A program made the position numbers and the translations under genes. Positions 8,338-16,212 of a DNA stretch of 56,822 bases are shown here, in pieces; positions within the stretch are counted from its first letter, which is position 1; the number at the start of each line of letters is the position of its first letter. Source of the DNA: Candidatus Rokubacteria bacterium 13_1_40CM_68_15. Lineage in GTDB: Bacteria; Methylomirabilota; Methylomirabilia; Rokubacteriales; CSP1-6. Below the pieces are notes generated by a model that ran no database searches, was not told where the DNA came from, and saw nothing but the letters and a program-made list of their open reading frames with translations. The DNA is taken from assembly GCA_001917585.1 (NCBI GenBank), contig MNEG01000100.1, positions 1 through 56,822 of the forward strand. The letters run 5' to 3'.

Positions 8338-9576
8338 ATGCGCAAGAGCCTTGGCCTCGTCCTCCTGGCGCTCGGCGCGCTCGCCACCATCCTCGTCGCC
8401 GACGTATCGGCCCAGAAGGCGCCGATCAAGGTCGGATTCATCGTCTCGCTCACCGGACCGTTCGCGCCCAACGGCAAGGACATGGCCAACGCCTTCGAGA
8501 TGTACCTGGACGAGCACAAGTACAGGCTGGCCGGCCGCGAGGTGAAGCTCATCACCGAGGACGACGAGGGCAAGCCGGCCACCGGGCTGACGAAGGCGCG
8601 CGGTCTCGTGGAGAGTCAGAACGTCCACGTCATCGTCGGCCCCATCAGCGCGGCCATCGGCTACGCGATCGCGCCCTACGTCGACGGCAAGAAGGTCCCG
8701 ACGGTGTTCCCGATCGTCTCCTCCGAGGACATCACGCAGCGCAAGCGCAGCAATTACATCGTTCGCACTGGCTGGTCCAGCTCGCAGCCCTCGCACCCCT
8801 TCGGCAAGTGGGCGTACGACAACCTCAAGTACAGGAAGATCGCGATCATCGGGTACGATTTCGCGTTCGGCTGGGAGGTGGCGGCCGGCTTCCATCGGAC
8901 CTTCGAGGAGGCCGGCGGCCAGGTCGTGCAGAAGCTCTGGTCCCCGATCAACACACCCGATTACGGCCCGTATCTGGCCCAGCTCCGGCGCGACGTCGAT
9001 GCCGTGTACTGCGTGTTCTCCGGCGCCGACGCGCTGCGCTTCTCGAAGCAGTACGCCGACGCCGGCCTGAAGGAGCGCATCCCGCTGATCGGCGGCGGCA
9101 CCTTCACCGACGAGCACGTGCTGCGGACGATGGGCGACGAGGTGCTCGGCGTGGTGACCGCGCTGCACTACTCGGCCGCTCTGCAGACGCCGGCCAACAA
9201 GAAATTCGCCGCCGCCTACGAGGCGAAGTACCGGCAGGTGCCGTCGTATTACTCCGAGGGCATGTACGTGGCCGGCCAGGCGCTGAAGGCGGCGCTCGAG
9301 GCGACCGGAGGCGACATCGAGAACGTCGACAAGTTCCTGACCGCGCTTCGCAAGGCCGACCTGTCCGACGCGCCGCGGGGGCCGATTCGCTTCGACGACT
9401 TCGGCAACCCGATCCAGAACGTTTACGTACGCAAGGTCGAGAAGGTGGGCGACCGTCTGCAGAACACGGTCGTCCACACGTTCCCCAACGTGTCGCAGTT
9501 CGGGCCCTACAAGCCGGACGATTATCTGAAGAATCCGGTGTACTCGCGCGACTTCCCGCCCTGCCGATACTGCTAA
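8338..9576 (+). CDS. Liv-type ABC transporter substrate-binding protein
   Basis: A 412-residue periplasmic binding protein (Peripla_BP_6). An N-terminal signal peptide, RKSLGLVLLALGALATILVA, ends near SAQ. The mature start, APIKVGFIVSLTGPFAPNGK, is the characteristic first lobe of leucine/aromatic-acid-binding relatives. The start is fixed by an AAAGGAGA ribosome site about 8 bases upstream. No permease or ATPase gene is adjacent, so it is an orphan that may serve one of the Liv importers in this window or elsewhere. The protein ends in PPCRYC, a C-terminal CxxC shared with the paralogue at 19697-20947. Confidence 0.92.
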   Translation: MRKSLGLVLLALGALATILVADVSAQKAPIKVGFIVSLTGPFAPNGKDMANAFEMYLDEHKYRLAGREVKLITEDDEGKPATGLTKARGLVESQNVHVIVGPISAAIGYAIAPYVDGKKVPTVFPIVSSEDITQRKRSNYIVRTGWSSSQPSHPFGKWAYDNLKYRKIAIIGYDFAFGWEVAAGFHRTFEEAGGQVVQKLWSPINTPDYGPYLAQLRRDVDAVYCVFSGADALRFSKQYADAGLKERIPLIGGGTFTDEHVLRTMGDEVLGVVTALHYSAALQTPANKKFAAAYEAKYRQVPSYYSEGMYVAGQALKAALEATGGDIENVDKFLTALRKADLSDAPRGPIRFDDFGNPIQNVYVRKVEKVGDRLQNTVVHTFPNVSQFGPYKPDDYLKNPVYSRDFPPCRYC

Positions 9577-9578
9577 CG

Positions 9579-9649
9579 TCGGAGGGGGCCTCTACGGCCC
9601 CCTCCGAGACCTCCCCCAGAGCGGGGGATTGCGCCGGCGAAGCCGGCGC
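9579..9649. repeat. Composite intergenic element of three successive hairpins
   Basis: Hairpin 1: TCGGAGGGGGCC (9579-9590) pairs perfectly with 9596-9607 around a TCTAC loop. Hairpin 2: TCCCCC/GGGGGA (9612-9617 with 9623-9628). Hairpin 3: GCGCCGGC/GCCGGCGC (9631-9638 with 9642-9649) with a GAA loop. It begins 3 bases after the binding-protein stop and ends before the next gene's ribosome site. There is no U-run, so it is not a standard intrinsic terminator. Hairpin 1 recurs at 11801, 29100 and 45707. Confidence 0.75.
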
Positions 9650-9665
9650 TCGAACAGGAGGAAAG

Positions 9666-10541
9666 GTGGCCACCGTCGGAATCGTAGGGCTGGGGCTGCT
9701 CGGGCACGCCATTGCGTCGCGCCTGCTGGCGGGCGGCCATCAGGTCGTGGGCTACGACGTCCTGCCCGACAAGGTGGGCGCCGTGGTGGCCCGTGGCGGC
9801 AAGTCGGCGGCCTCGCCGGCCGAGGTCGCCCGCGCATCGGAGATGGTCTGCACCGTGCTGCCGTCGCTCGCCACCGTGGAAGAGGCGATTCTTGGCCGCG
9901 GCGGCGTGCTCGAGGGCTCACGCCCCGGCCAGGTCGTGGTGCAGATGAGCACGATCTCGCCGGCGCTGACCGAGCGTCTGGCGCGCGAAGCCGAGACGCG
10001 GGGACGCGGCTTCCTGGACTGTCCGATCAGCGGTACCAGCGCTCAGGTCGCCCGCGGCGACGGTATCGTCATCGTCGGAGGCGATCGCGCGGTCTACGAG
10101 CGCTGGCGTCCCGTGCTGGAGACGATCCTGCCTCGCGCGGTCTACGTCGGGCGGGCCGGCCACGCGATGGTGGTGAAGCTCGCCGCCAACCTCCTCGTCG
10201 CGCTGCACAGCGCGGCCGCGGCCGAGGCACTCACGCTGGTGAAGAAGGCCGGTCTCGACCCCGCGCTCGTCCTCGACGTGCTGACGACCAGCGCCGCAGC
10301 GTCGCGGATGCTCGAAGTCCGCGGGCCTCTCATCGTCAAGGGCGACTTTCCTCCCCAGATGAAGCTCGATCTGTTCATGAAGGACCTGCACCTGATCCAG
10401 GACGCGGCCCGCTCCGCCGGCGCCGCGCTGCCATTGACCGACGTGGCCGAGCGCCTCTACGCGACCGTGCAGCAGGCGGGCCACGGCGGCGAAGATCTCG
10501 CGGTCGTCGTCAAGGTCATCGAGACGCTGAACGGGCAGTAA
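9666..10541 (+). CDS. NAD(P)-dependent beta-hydroxyacid dehydrogenase (3-hydroxyisobutyrate dehydrogenase family)
   Basis: A 291-residue protein with an N-terminal Rossmann fold (GIVGLGLLGHAIASRLLAGG; the GxGxxG variant has Leu before the last Gly) and the family substrate-binding signature in FLDCPISGTSAQVARGDGIV. The catalytic lysine is in the GHAMVVKLAANLL helix. It oxidises a beta-hydroxyacid to a semialdehyde or catalyses the reverse reductive step. The GTG start is supported by AACAGGAGGAAAG immediately upstream. It is followed 14 bases later by the M24 gene, so the two are likely co-transcribed. Confidence 0.9.
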   Translation: MATVGIVGLGLLGHAIASRLLAGGHQVVGYDVLPDKVGAVVARGGKSAASPAEVARASEMVCTVLPSLATVEEAILGRGGVLEGSRPGQVVVQMSTISPALTERLAREAETRGRGFLDCPISGTSAQVARGDGIVIVGGDRAVYERWRPVLETILPRAVYVGRAGHAMVVKLAANLLVALHSAAAAEALTLVKKAGLDPALVLDVLTTSAAASRMLEVRGPLIVKGDFPPQMKLDLFMKDLHLIQDAARSAGAALPLTDVAERLYATVQQAGHGGEDLAVVVKVIETLNGQ

Positions 10542-10555
10542 GCGAGAGGGGCACC

Positions 10556-11791
10556 ATGGCGAACTTCGGCACCGTGGGAGTGGACTGGCAACAGCGCGTC
10601 AACTGGGACCGCCTGCGCAAGTATCGGCTGGAGCGCGCGCGCGAGCGGATGAAGGCCCACAATCTGGGCGCGCTGCTCCTGATGTACGACGAGAACGTGC
10701 GCTACGTGACGAGCACGCTCACGCCTGGCTGGAACCGGCTCAAGCCTGGACTGCGCTACGCGTTGCTCTGCGGCGACGGCCCGCCCGTGCTCTTCGAGCA
10801 GGGCGACATCGGCTTCCAGATCCAGCGCCACGCGCCCTGGATTCCGAAGGAGAACATCCGCTACTCCTACGCATGGATCAAGGGCGCGGCGGGGCCGGCG
10901 TCCAAGCAGCAGGTGAAGAAGTTCACCGATGCCATCGTCAAGGAGATGAACCGCTACCAGGTCGCTGACACGATGCTGGGCGTCGACTTCATCGATATCA
11001 ACATGATCAACCAGTTCCAGGAGTCGAAGGTCAAGTGGGCCGACGGCATGACGGCGATGATGGAGGCGCGCGCCATCAAGAACGAGGACGAGCAGGAGTG
11101 CCTGCGCATCGTCGGGGCCATCGGCGACGCCGCCCACTGGGAGACGATGCGGTTCCTCAAGCCCGGCCTCACCGAGAACCAGGTGACCGCTCACATCATG
11201 GAATTCCTCTACCGCATCCCGGGCATGGAGGACGTCGAGGACGTCATCGTCTCGTCGGGGCCGAACACGTGGCCGAACTGGCGGAACTTCTCGGACCGGA
11301 TCATCAAGCCGGGCGAGATCGTCTTCATGGACCTCGCTGCGCTCACCTGGAACGGTTACAAGTCGTGCTACTACCGCACGTACTGCGTGGGCAAGAAGCC
11401 GACGCAGGAGATGAAGGACTACTACGCGACCGGGCTCAAGTGGCTCTACGACTCCATCAACACGGTGCGGCCGGGCGTCACGACGCGCGACATCGCGCTG
11501 AAGTGGCCGTCGGCCAAGGAAGCGTGGGGCTACGACGAAGAGGACCAGGCGGCGGCCAATCTGTGGGGCCACGGCCTGGGTGTCGCGCAGTACGATCCGC
11601 CGGTCATCTCGAGGATCTGGTCGCTGGACCATCCGCTTGAGATCAAGGCGGGCATGGTCTTCGCGCTCGAGACCCAGCACGGCAAGAAGTACGAGTTCGG
11701 CGTCCGGATCGAGGAGATGCTGATCGTCCACCCCGATCGGACGGAGATCATCTCCAACTTCCCGGTCGAAGAAATCACCGTCGTCATGTGA
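10556..11791 (+). CDS. M24-family (pita-bread) protein with altered metal site
   Basis: A 411-residue protein with the creatinase-like N-domain and the pita-bread C-domain of Xaa-Pro peptidases. Expected metal ligands: the first Asp is present (VFMDLAAL, Asp259), the second is replaced by Cys271 in KSCYYRTY (usual SDxTRT), His339 is present in GHGLGVAQYDPP, and Glu residues occur in FALETQHG and RIEEML. The active-site His normally in HExP is Gln345. These changes suggest that it is not a regular aminopeptidase; M24 relatives include creatinase and DMSP lyase DddP, which do other chemistry. It follows the hydroxyacid dehydrogenase closely. Confidence 0.85.
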   Translation: MANFGTVGVDWQQRVNWDRLRKYRLERARERMKAHNLGALLLMYDENVRYVTSTLTPGWNRLKPGLRYALLCGDGPPVLFEQGDIGFQIQRHAPWIPKENIRYSYAWIKGAAGPASKQQVKKFTDAIVKEMNRYQVADTMLGVDFIDINMINQFQESKVKWADGMTAMMEARAIKNEDEQECLRIVGAIGDAAHWETMRFLKPGLTENQVTAHIMEFLYRIPGMEDVEDVIVSSGPNTWPNWRNFSDRIIKPGEIVFMDLAALTWNGYKSCYYRTYCVGKKPTQEMKDYYATGLKWLYDSINTVRPGVTTRDIALKWPSAKEAWGYDEEDQAAANLWGHGLGVAQYDPPVISRIWSLDHPLEIKAGMVFALETQHGKKYEFGVRIEEMLIVHPDRTEIISNFPVEEITVVM

Positions 11792-11800
11792 TCGATCACA

Positions 11801-11827
11801 TCAGAGGGGGCGAGACGCCCCCTCCGA
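11801..11827. repeat. Intergenic GGAGGGGGC-family hairpin, copy 2
   Basis: Arms TCAGAGGGGGCG (11801-11812) and CGCCCCCTCCGA (11816-11827) pair with a single A/C mismatch around an AGA loop, just after the M24 stop. It is followed by TACCTCCCC, also found after copy 1, so similarity extends past the stem. No U-run is present. Confidence 0.7.
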
Positions 11828-11890
11828 TACCTCCCCATTCACGTGAGTCGCGAATGAGCGTCTACAGCCCTCGATGAGCCACAGTCCTCG

Positions 11891-12928
11891 ATGAGCTTCA
11901 CTAGCCGCGCGGCCGTCCTCGATGCTCCGCATCGTTTCGCACTGGTCGACCGTGTGGTGCCGGCGCCCGGGCGCGGCGAAGTGCTCGTGCGCGTGGCGGC
12001 GACGGCCCTCTGCCACACGGATCTCGCGATCTACACCGGCCACCATCCGGGCGTGCAATACCCGCGGGTGATGGGCCACGAAGCGACCGGCGTCGTCGAT
12101 GCCGTCGGCGCCGACGTCCGGCGGCTCTCCGCTGGCCAGCGCGTCGTCATCGATCCGATCATCGCGTGCGGCTCGTGCGATTGCTGTCGGCGCGGACAGG
12201 GCAATCTCTGCCGCAATGCCGGACTGCTCGGCCGCGAGATGGACGGTACGCTCGCCCAGCACGTCGCTCTCCCCGAGCGCTACGTCCACCCGTTGCCGCC
12301 GCACCTGCCGCTGGCCGCGGCGACGCTCATCGAGACGATGGCGACCGTGCGTCACGCCCAGCAGCGCGTCGGAATCGCCGCCGGCGATACCGTGGTCGTG
12401 CTGGGGCAGGGCGCCACCGGACTCCTCCACACCAAGCTGGCGAAGCTGGCCGGCGCGCATCGCGTGATCGGCGTCTCGCGTAGCCAGTGGAAGCTCGATC
12501 TCGCCCGGCGCTTCGGCGCGGATCACGTGCTGGGCGGTGGCGAGGACACGGCCGCCGCCGTCGGGCGGCTGACCGCCGGGGACGGCGCCGATGTCGTCAT
12601 CGACACCGCGGGCAGCTCCGAGCTGCTGGCGCTTTCGATGCAGATGCTTCGCCCGGGCGGTCGGCTGCTGCTCTACGCCATCAGCCATCGGCCCGTGGAA
12701 GGGTTCACGACGTTCCCGGTGTACTACAAGGAGCTGACGATCTACGGAGCGCGCGCGCTCACCAGCGGCGACTTCGAGCCGTGCATCGCGCTGGCCGCCT
12801 CGGGAGCGATCGATCTCGCGCCGTTCGTCACTGCCGAGTACCCACTCCAGCGGGTGGCCACCGCCTTCGCCGACTACGAGCGCGCGCCCGAGCGGGTGCT
12901 CCGGCTCGTCATCGTGCCGGAGGGGTGA
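11891..12928 (+). CDS. Zinc-containing alcohol dehydrogenase (MDR family)
   Basis: A 345-residue medium-chain dehydrogenase/reductase. The catalytic zinc ligands are visible in LCHTDLAIYTGHHP and MGHEATGVV; the structural zinc site is CGSCDCCRRGQGNLC. The Rossmann domain has VVLGQGATGLLHTKLAKLAGA, where the usual GxGxxG is kept as GQGATG. It should oxidise an alcohol to an aldehyde or ketone with NAD(P)+. The ATG lies about 100 bases after the M24 stop and follows a hairpin, so co-transcription with the M24 gene is uncertain. It converges on the class II aldolase gene. Confidence 0.92.
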   Translation: MSFTSRAAVLDAPHRFALVDRVVPAPGRGEVLVRVAATALCHTDLAIYTGHHPGVQYPRVMGHEATGVVDAVGADVRRLSAGQRVVIDPIIACGSCDCCRRGQGNLCRNAGLLGREMDGTLAQHVALPERYVHPLPPHLPLAAATLIETMATVRHAQQRVGIAAGDTVVVLGQGATGLLHTKLAKLAGAHRVIGVSRSQWKLDLARRFGADHVLGGGEDTAAAVGRLTAGDGADVVIDTAGSSELLALSMQMLRPGGRLLLYAISHRPVEGFTTFPVYYKELTIYGARALTSGDFEPCIALAASGAIDLAPFVTAEYPLQRVATAFADYERAPERVLRLVIVPEG

Positions 12929-12929
12929 A

Positions 12930-13688
12930 TCACCGCCTGGATTTCGTCGCGGACCTGACGGGCCGCCTGGCCAGCATATGGCCGCAGCCAGCGCGCCTGG
13001 CCCAGTATTCCCACGCCCGCCACGTTTCCGGTGAGTGCGGCTGGTAGCCGGCGGCGCGGGCAGCGATCTCGCCCGGCGACAGCGCCTTGACCGGACCGAG
13101 TCCCGTCGCCGCCAGCAGGGCCCGAGCATTGCGCGGCACGTACACGGACATCCGGACGACCTCGATGAGAGAGCGCGCCGCCGCGGCAAATCCGTGGCCG
13201 CGCATCAAGGCCACGTTGTCGGCGCCGAGGCATCGCGCCAGGTCACGGCCGTGCGCCATGTTGGCGACGAGCAGGTTGGTGTCGCCGAAATCGTCCCTGA
13301 TGTCCCACACCGGGACGTGAACGCCCATGAAGCTGCCCGAGTGGATGACCGGTTGCAGCGGCGTTGGCGTGATCGTGAAGGGCAGCACTGCCTCGGCGTG
13401 GGCGTGCACGACGGCCTGGACGTCGGGCCGCGCTTCGTAGATCGCGCCGTGGATGAAGCGCTCGAGATAGGGCTGGCGCGTGTCGCCCACCGGGGTGCCA
13501 TCGAGCTCGAACTCCATGATGTCGTCGCGCTCGATCAGCTCCGGGCTGAGCGAGCGCGCGAGCAGGTACCGCGTGGGGTCGGCCGGGTGGCGGATACTCA
13601 CGTGGCCGTACGCGTCGACGACGTCCTCGTTGGCCAGGATTCGGTTGGCGACGACGAGATCACGGATGGCGAGCCTCAGGTCGGTCAT
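12930..13688 (-). CDS. Class II aldolase/adducin-family protein
   Basis: A 252-residue class II aldolase-type protein (fuculose/ribulose-phosphate aldolase and epimerase fold). Zinc ligands appear as HAHAEAVLPF and, later, RGHGFAAAA. The start MTDLRLAIRD was chosen because AGGAGA sits 6 bases before this ATG, whereas the longer frame is not conserved-looking. The DAYGHVSIRHP segment is typical of the family N-terminus. It would cleave or epimerise a hydroxylated acid or sugar acid. Its 3' end abuts the alcohol dehydrogenase gene. Confidence 0.9.
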   Translation of the reverse strand: MTDLRLAIRDLVVANRILANEDVVDAYGHVSIRHPADPTRYLLARSLSPELIERDDIMEFELDGTPVGDTRQPYLERFIHGAIYEARPDVQAVVHAHAEAVLPFTITPTPLQPVIHSGSFMGVHVPVWDIRDDFGDTNLLVANMAHGRDLARCLGADNVALMRGHGFAAAARSLIEVVRMSVYVPRNARALLAATGLGPVKALSPGEIAARAAGYQPHSPETWRAWEYWARRAGCGHMLARRPVRSATKSRR

Positions 13689-13717
13689 GGCGTCTCCTGA
13701 TATATAGTCGGCCAGAA
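13689..13717. promoter_or_regulatory. Compact divergent promoter region
   Basis: Only 29 bases separate the divergent aldolase and PEP-synthase-like genes. On the plus strand TATAGT (13703-13708) lies 9 bases before the ATG at 13718 with no ribosome site, fitting a leaderless start. On the minus strand the aldolase has its own AGGAGA site and an AT-rich TATATA upstream. Confidence 0.4.
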
Positions 13718-14998
13718 ATGAACGGCTACGTCGTCGATCTCGCCCATTCGTCTGACACGGCGCCCGATCGGGTCGGCCCGAAGACGGCCACGCTCGCACG
13801 TCTGCGCCGGAGCGGTCTGCCGGTTCCCGACGGCGTGTGCCTGACCGCCGCCGTGTATCGCGCGCAGCTGGCGGCCGCCGGCGTGGAAGAGAGCGCGCGG
13901 CGTGTCGTGGCCGCCGACGGCTTCGAGCAGCGTCGACTGGCGCTCGAGGTGAGGCTCGCCTTCCAGCGCGTGCCGCTCGCGCCTGACGTGGCCGCGGCGC
14001 TGAGCGATGCCTGGACGCGTGTCACCGCGCAGCCGGGCGCGCTCGTGGCCGTGCGCTCATCAGCGCTGCTGGAGGATACCCCGTCCGCATCGTTCGCGGG
14101 CCAGTTCGATACCTTTCTGGGCATCGGGACCGACGCCGACCTGATCACCGCCGTCCGCGCGTGCTGGGCCGCGCTGTGGGCGACGCGCGCGCTCCACTAC
14201 ATGGAAACGCACGGCGTGGATCCGGCCGCGACCGCTATGGCCGTGCTGATCCAGGATCTGGTTCCCGCGCGCGCCGCCGGAGGCGCGCTCAGCCGCACCG
14301 CCGAGGGCGACGTGCTGATCACCGGCACGTGGGGCCTCGGCTCCGCAGTCGCTCAGGGCGAGGTCGTGCCCGACCGTTTCGTCGTGCGGCGCGACGGTAC
14401 GCTGGCCGGCGTGGAGCCCGGCCGCAAGGACCGGCTCGTTCGCGCCGGCAATGAGGGGCCGCGACCGCACGCCGTCGCGCGCGAGCTCGTGGACGCACCG
14501 TGTCTCGACGCGGCTCAGGCGATCGAGCTCGCGCGCTTGACCATGAAAGCGGACGTTCTCCTCGGTGGCCCGGTCGAGGTCGAGTGGGCGCTCGGCGACG
14601 CCGGACTGCAGATCCTCCAGGCGCGCCCGCTGCGCATCGAGCCCGCGCCGGCGCCCGATGCGCTGTGGCTGCGCCACCCGGCGTTGCGCGGTCAGCCCGC
14701 CGGTGTGGGCTGGGGTGCGGGCAAGGCGTGCATCGTGCTCAGCGAGCACGACCTCGAGCACGTCGAGCCGGGCCAGGTCCTCGTCACGCAGGTGGCCGGG
14801 CCCGCGCTGACCGCGGTCTTGGCACGCGTCGCCGGCGTCGTGGCCGAGCTGGGCGGCAGCACCTCGCATCTCGCCTCGCTCGCGCGTGAGCGAGGCATCC
14901 CCGCGGTCCTCGGCGTTGCCGACGCCACGCGGCGCATCCCGCACGGCGCCACGGTGGCCGTCGACGGCGTGGCCGGCGTCGTGCGCTGGATGCAATGA
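13718..14998 (+). CDS. Compact PEP-synthase-like protein: ATP-grasp (PPDK_N) plus swivelling His domain
   Basis: A 426-residue protein with the N-terminal ATP-grasp domain of phosphoenolpyruvate synthase and pyruvate phosphate dikinase (VGPKTATLARLRRSGLPVP; VRSSALLEDTPSASFAGQFD; ITGTWGLGSAV) and, at the C-terminus, the mobile phosphohistidine domain (ELGGSTSHLASLARERG). The central or C-terminal PEP/pyruvate TIM barrel of PpsA (about 350 residues) is absent, and there is also no rifampicin-type acceptor domain. It can therefore be predicted to phosphorylate its own His from ATP, but the phosphoryl acceptor is unknown. A TATAGT box 9 bases before the ATG implies a leaderless mRNA. Confidence 0.88.
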   Translation: MNGYVVDLAHSSDTAPDRVGPKTATLARLRRSGLPVPDGVCLTAAVYRAQLAAAGVEESARRVVAADGFEQRRLALEVRLAFQRVPLAPDVAAALSDAWTRVTAQPGALVAVRSSALLEDTPSASFAGQFDTFLGIGTDADLITAVRACWAALWATRALHYMETHGVDPAATAMAVLIQDLVPARAAGGALSRTAEGDVLITGTWGLGSAVAQGEVVPDRFVVRRDGTLAGVEPGRKDRLVRAGNEGPRPHAVARELVDAPCLDAAQAIELARLTMKADVLLGGPVEVEWALGDAGLQILQARPLRIEPAPAPDALWLRHPALRGQPAGVGWGAGKACIVLSEHDLEHVEPGQVLVTQVAGPALTAVLARVAGVVAELGGSTSHLASLARERGIPAVLGVADATRRIPHGATVAVDGVAGVVRWMQ

Positions 14999-15066
14999 TG
15001 TCGTCACGCGTGTTCATCATCGAGCCCAGCTGCTGGAACCCCGAAATCTACGCCGCAGCCGGCTAG
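14998..15066 (+). other. Short ORF (22 residues) coupled to the PEP-synthase-like gene
   Basis: An ATG overlaps the upstream TGA (TGATG) and encodes MSSRVFIIEPSCWNPEIYAA plus two residues before TAG, ending 4 bases inside the convergent DUF1207 gene. It looks like the start of a longer gene that has been cut off. I do not recognise it and the coding status is doubtful. Confidence 0.2.
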
Positions 15067-16196
15067 AAGTGCACGTGGGCGCCCAGGCCGATGTAGTCGA
15101 GCTTGTTCCGGAAGAACTGCCCGTTGGGTGAGTGGCCCCGGAAGTACTCGAGCAGGAGCTGGAGGTTTCGCGTCACCAATACGCTGTCGATCTGAATGCC
15201 GGCGCGCAGTGAGACATCGGTGTGCCAGTCGTTTTCCTCGCGGTTCTGGACGTCGAGGGCCGCGATGGGCCGCCAGCCGGCGGCGCGGTCGGGCCACGGG
15301 CTGCGAAACTCGACGCCGTACTGGGCGGACCACGGCGCCAGGTTCGTGGGCTCCTGATCGAAGAGATAGCCGCCGCCCGCGTACACGCGAAACGCGTCGC
15401 TGAAATCGTACGAGGCCTTCAGATCGACGCTCTCGTAGCTCAGGTTGATCCGGTTCTTCACGCGGTTACGCAGGAGGAACTCGTCGCCGACGTGGCTCGA
15501 CTGGTGGAAGAGGCGTCCCTGCGCCGAGAAGCTGCCGTAACGAGCCCCGACCACCGCCGCCACGAGATAGTCGGCGTTGACCAGGTCCTTCGATACGGCG
15601 TCCAGATCGAAGACGGCAAAGACGCCGGCCTGGATGCCCAGCTCCCACCAGACGCCGCGGAATCGATCGCGATAGAGCGTGACGGTCTCGCCGAAGCTCA
15701 CGGCCCCGACATTCTTGAGATCCCGGTCGTTCAGGTAGTACTGATACGAGGCCGCGAAGTGCGGCCAGCGCGGATCGGCGATGAGCGGGCTGAAGAGCTG
15801 CCCGCCCGGCAGCAGGCCTGTCTGCAGCTCGGTGAGCACGCGGGGCGGCTCCCGCTTGGAGGGCGCCGGGACCGCATCGGCCGGCGGGGTCGCTGGCGGG
15901 ACCGGCTGATCGCTGATCTCGACCCTCGCTACCCCACGGATTCGCGCCAGGGCTTCGCGGATTCTTTCGCGCTCTCCTTGAGGAACGTCGGCAGCCGCGA
16001 GCGTGATGACGCCGTTCTGCACGCGTAGCGATGGAGCGACGAGCCCGAAGTCCCGCTCGAGGACGGCGGCAGCATAGCCCTCGATGAACCCATCGTTGCC
16101 CGGCGCCGCCTCGCCCGGCCTTGCCGCGCCGAGCGTGAGCAGCAGCAGCGCGAGGGCGACCGCCACGAGCAGCCGGTCGAAGTCGAACGGCTTCAT
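15063..16196 (-). CDS. Secreted protein with BON domain and DUF1207 beta-barrel-like domain
   Basis: A 377-residue exported protein. Residues about 5-35 form a signal peptide ending AAPG. A short BON-like domain follows (LRVQNGVITLAAADV and RIREALARIRGVARVEI), then a Pro-rich linker and a DUF1207 domain from about residue 125 (QLFSPLIADPRWPHFAASYQ) to the terminal Phe, with alternating aromatic strands that suggest an outer-membrane barrel ending in HVHF. I chose the internal ATG over an upstream GTG at 16205 because it starts just before the signal peptide. The function is unknown; the domain pairing points to the periplasm or outer membrane. Confidence 0.8.
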   Translation of the reverse strand: MKPFDFDRLLVAVALALLLLTLGAARPGEAAPGNDGFIEGYAAAVLERDFGLVAPSLRVQNGVITLAAADVPQGERERIREALARIRGVARVEISDQPVPPATPPADAVPAPSKREPPRVLTELQTGLLPGGQLFSPLIADPRWPHFAASYQYYLNDRDLKNVGAVSFGETVTLYRDRFRGVWWELGIQAGVFAVFDLDAVSKDLVNADYLVAAVVGARYGSFSAQGRLFHQSSHVGDEFLLRNRVKNRINLSYESVDLKASYDFSDAFRVYAGGGYLFDQEPTNLAPWSAQYGVEFRSPWPDRAAGWRPIAALDVQNREENDWHTDVSLRAGIQIDSVLVTRNLQLLLEYFRGHSPNGQFFRNKLDYIGLGAHVHF

Positions 16197-16212
16197 AGAA
16201 ACCACCGACTCT

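Noticed and set aside
9579-9607. Rho-independent terminator
   Set aside because: A strong stem is present but no U-run follows, and the same stem recurs in positions where read-through seems required.
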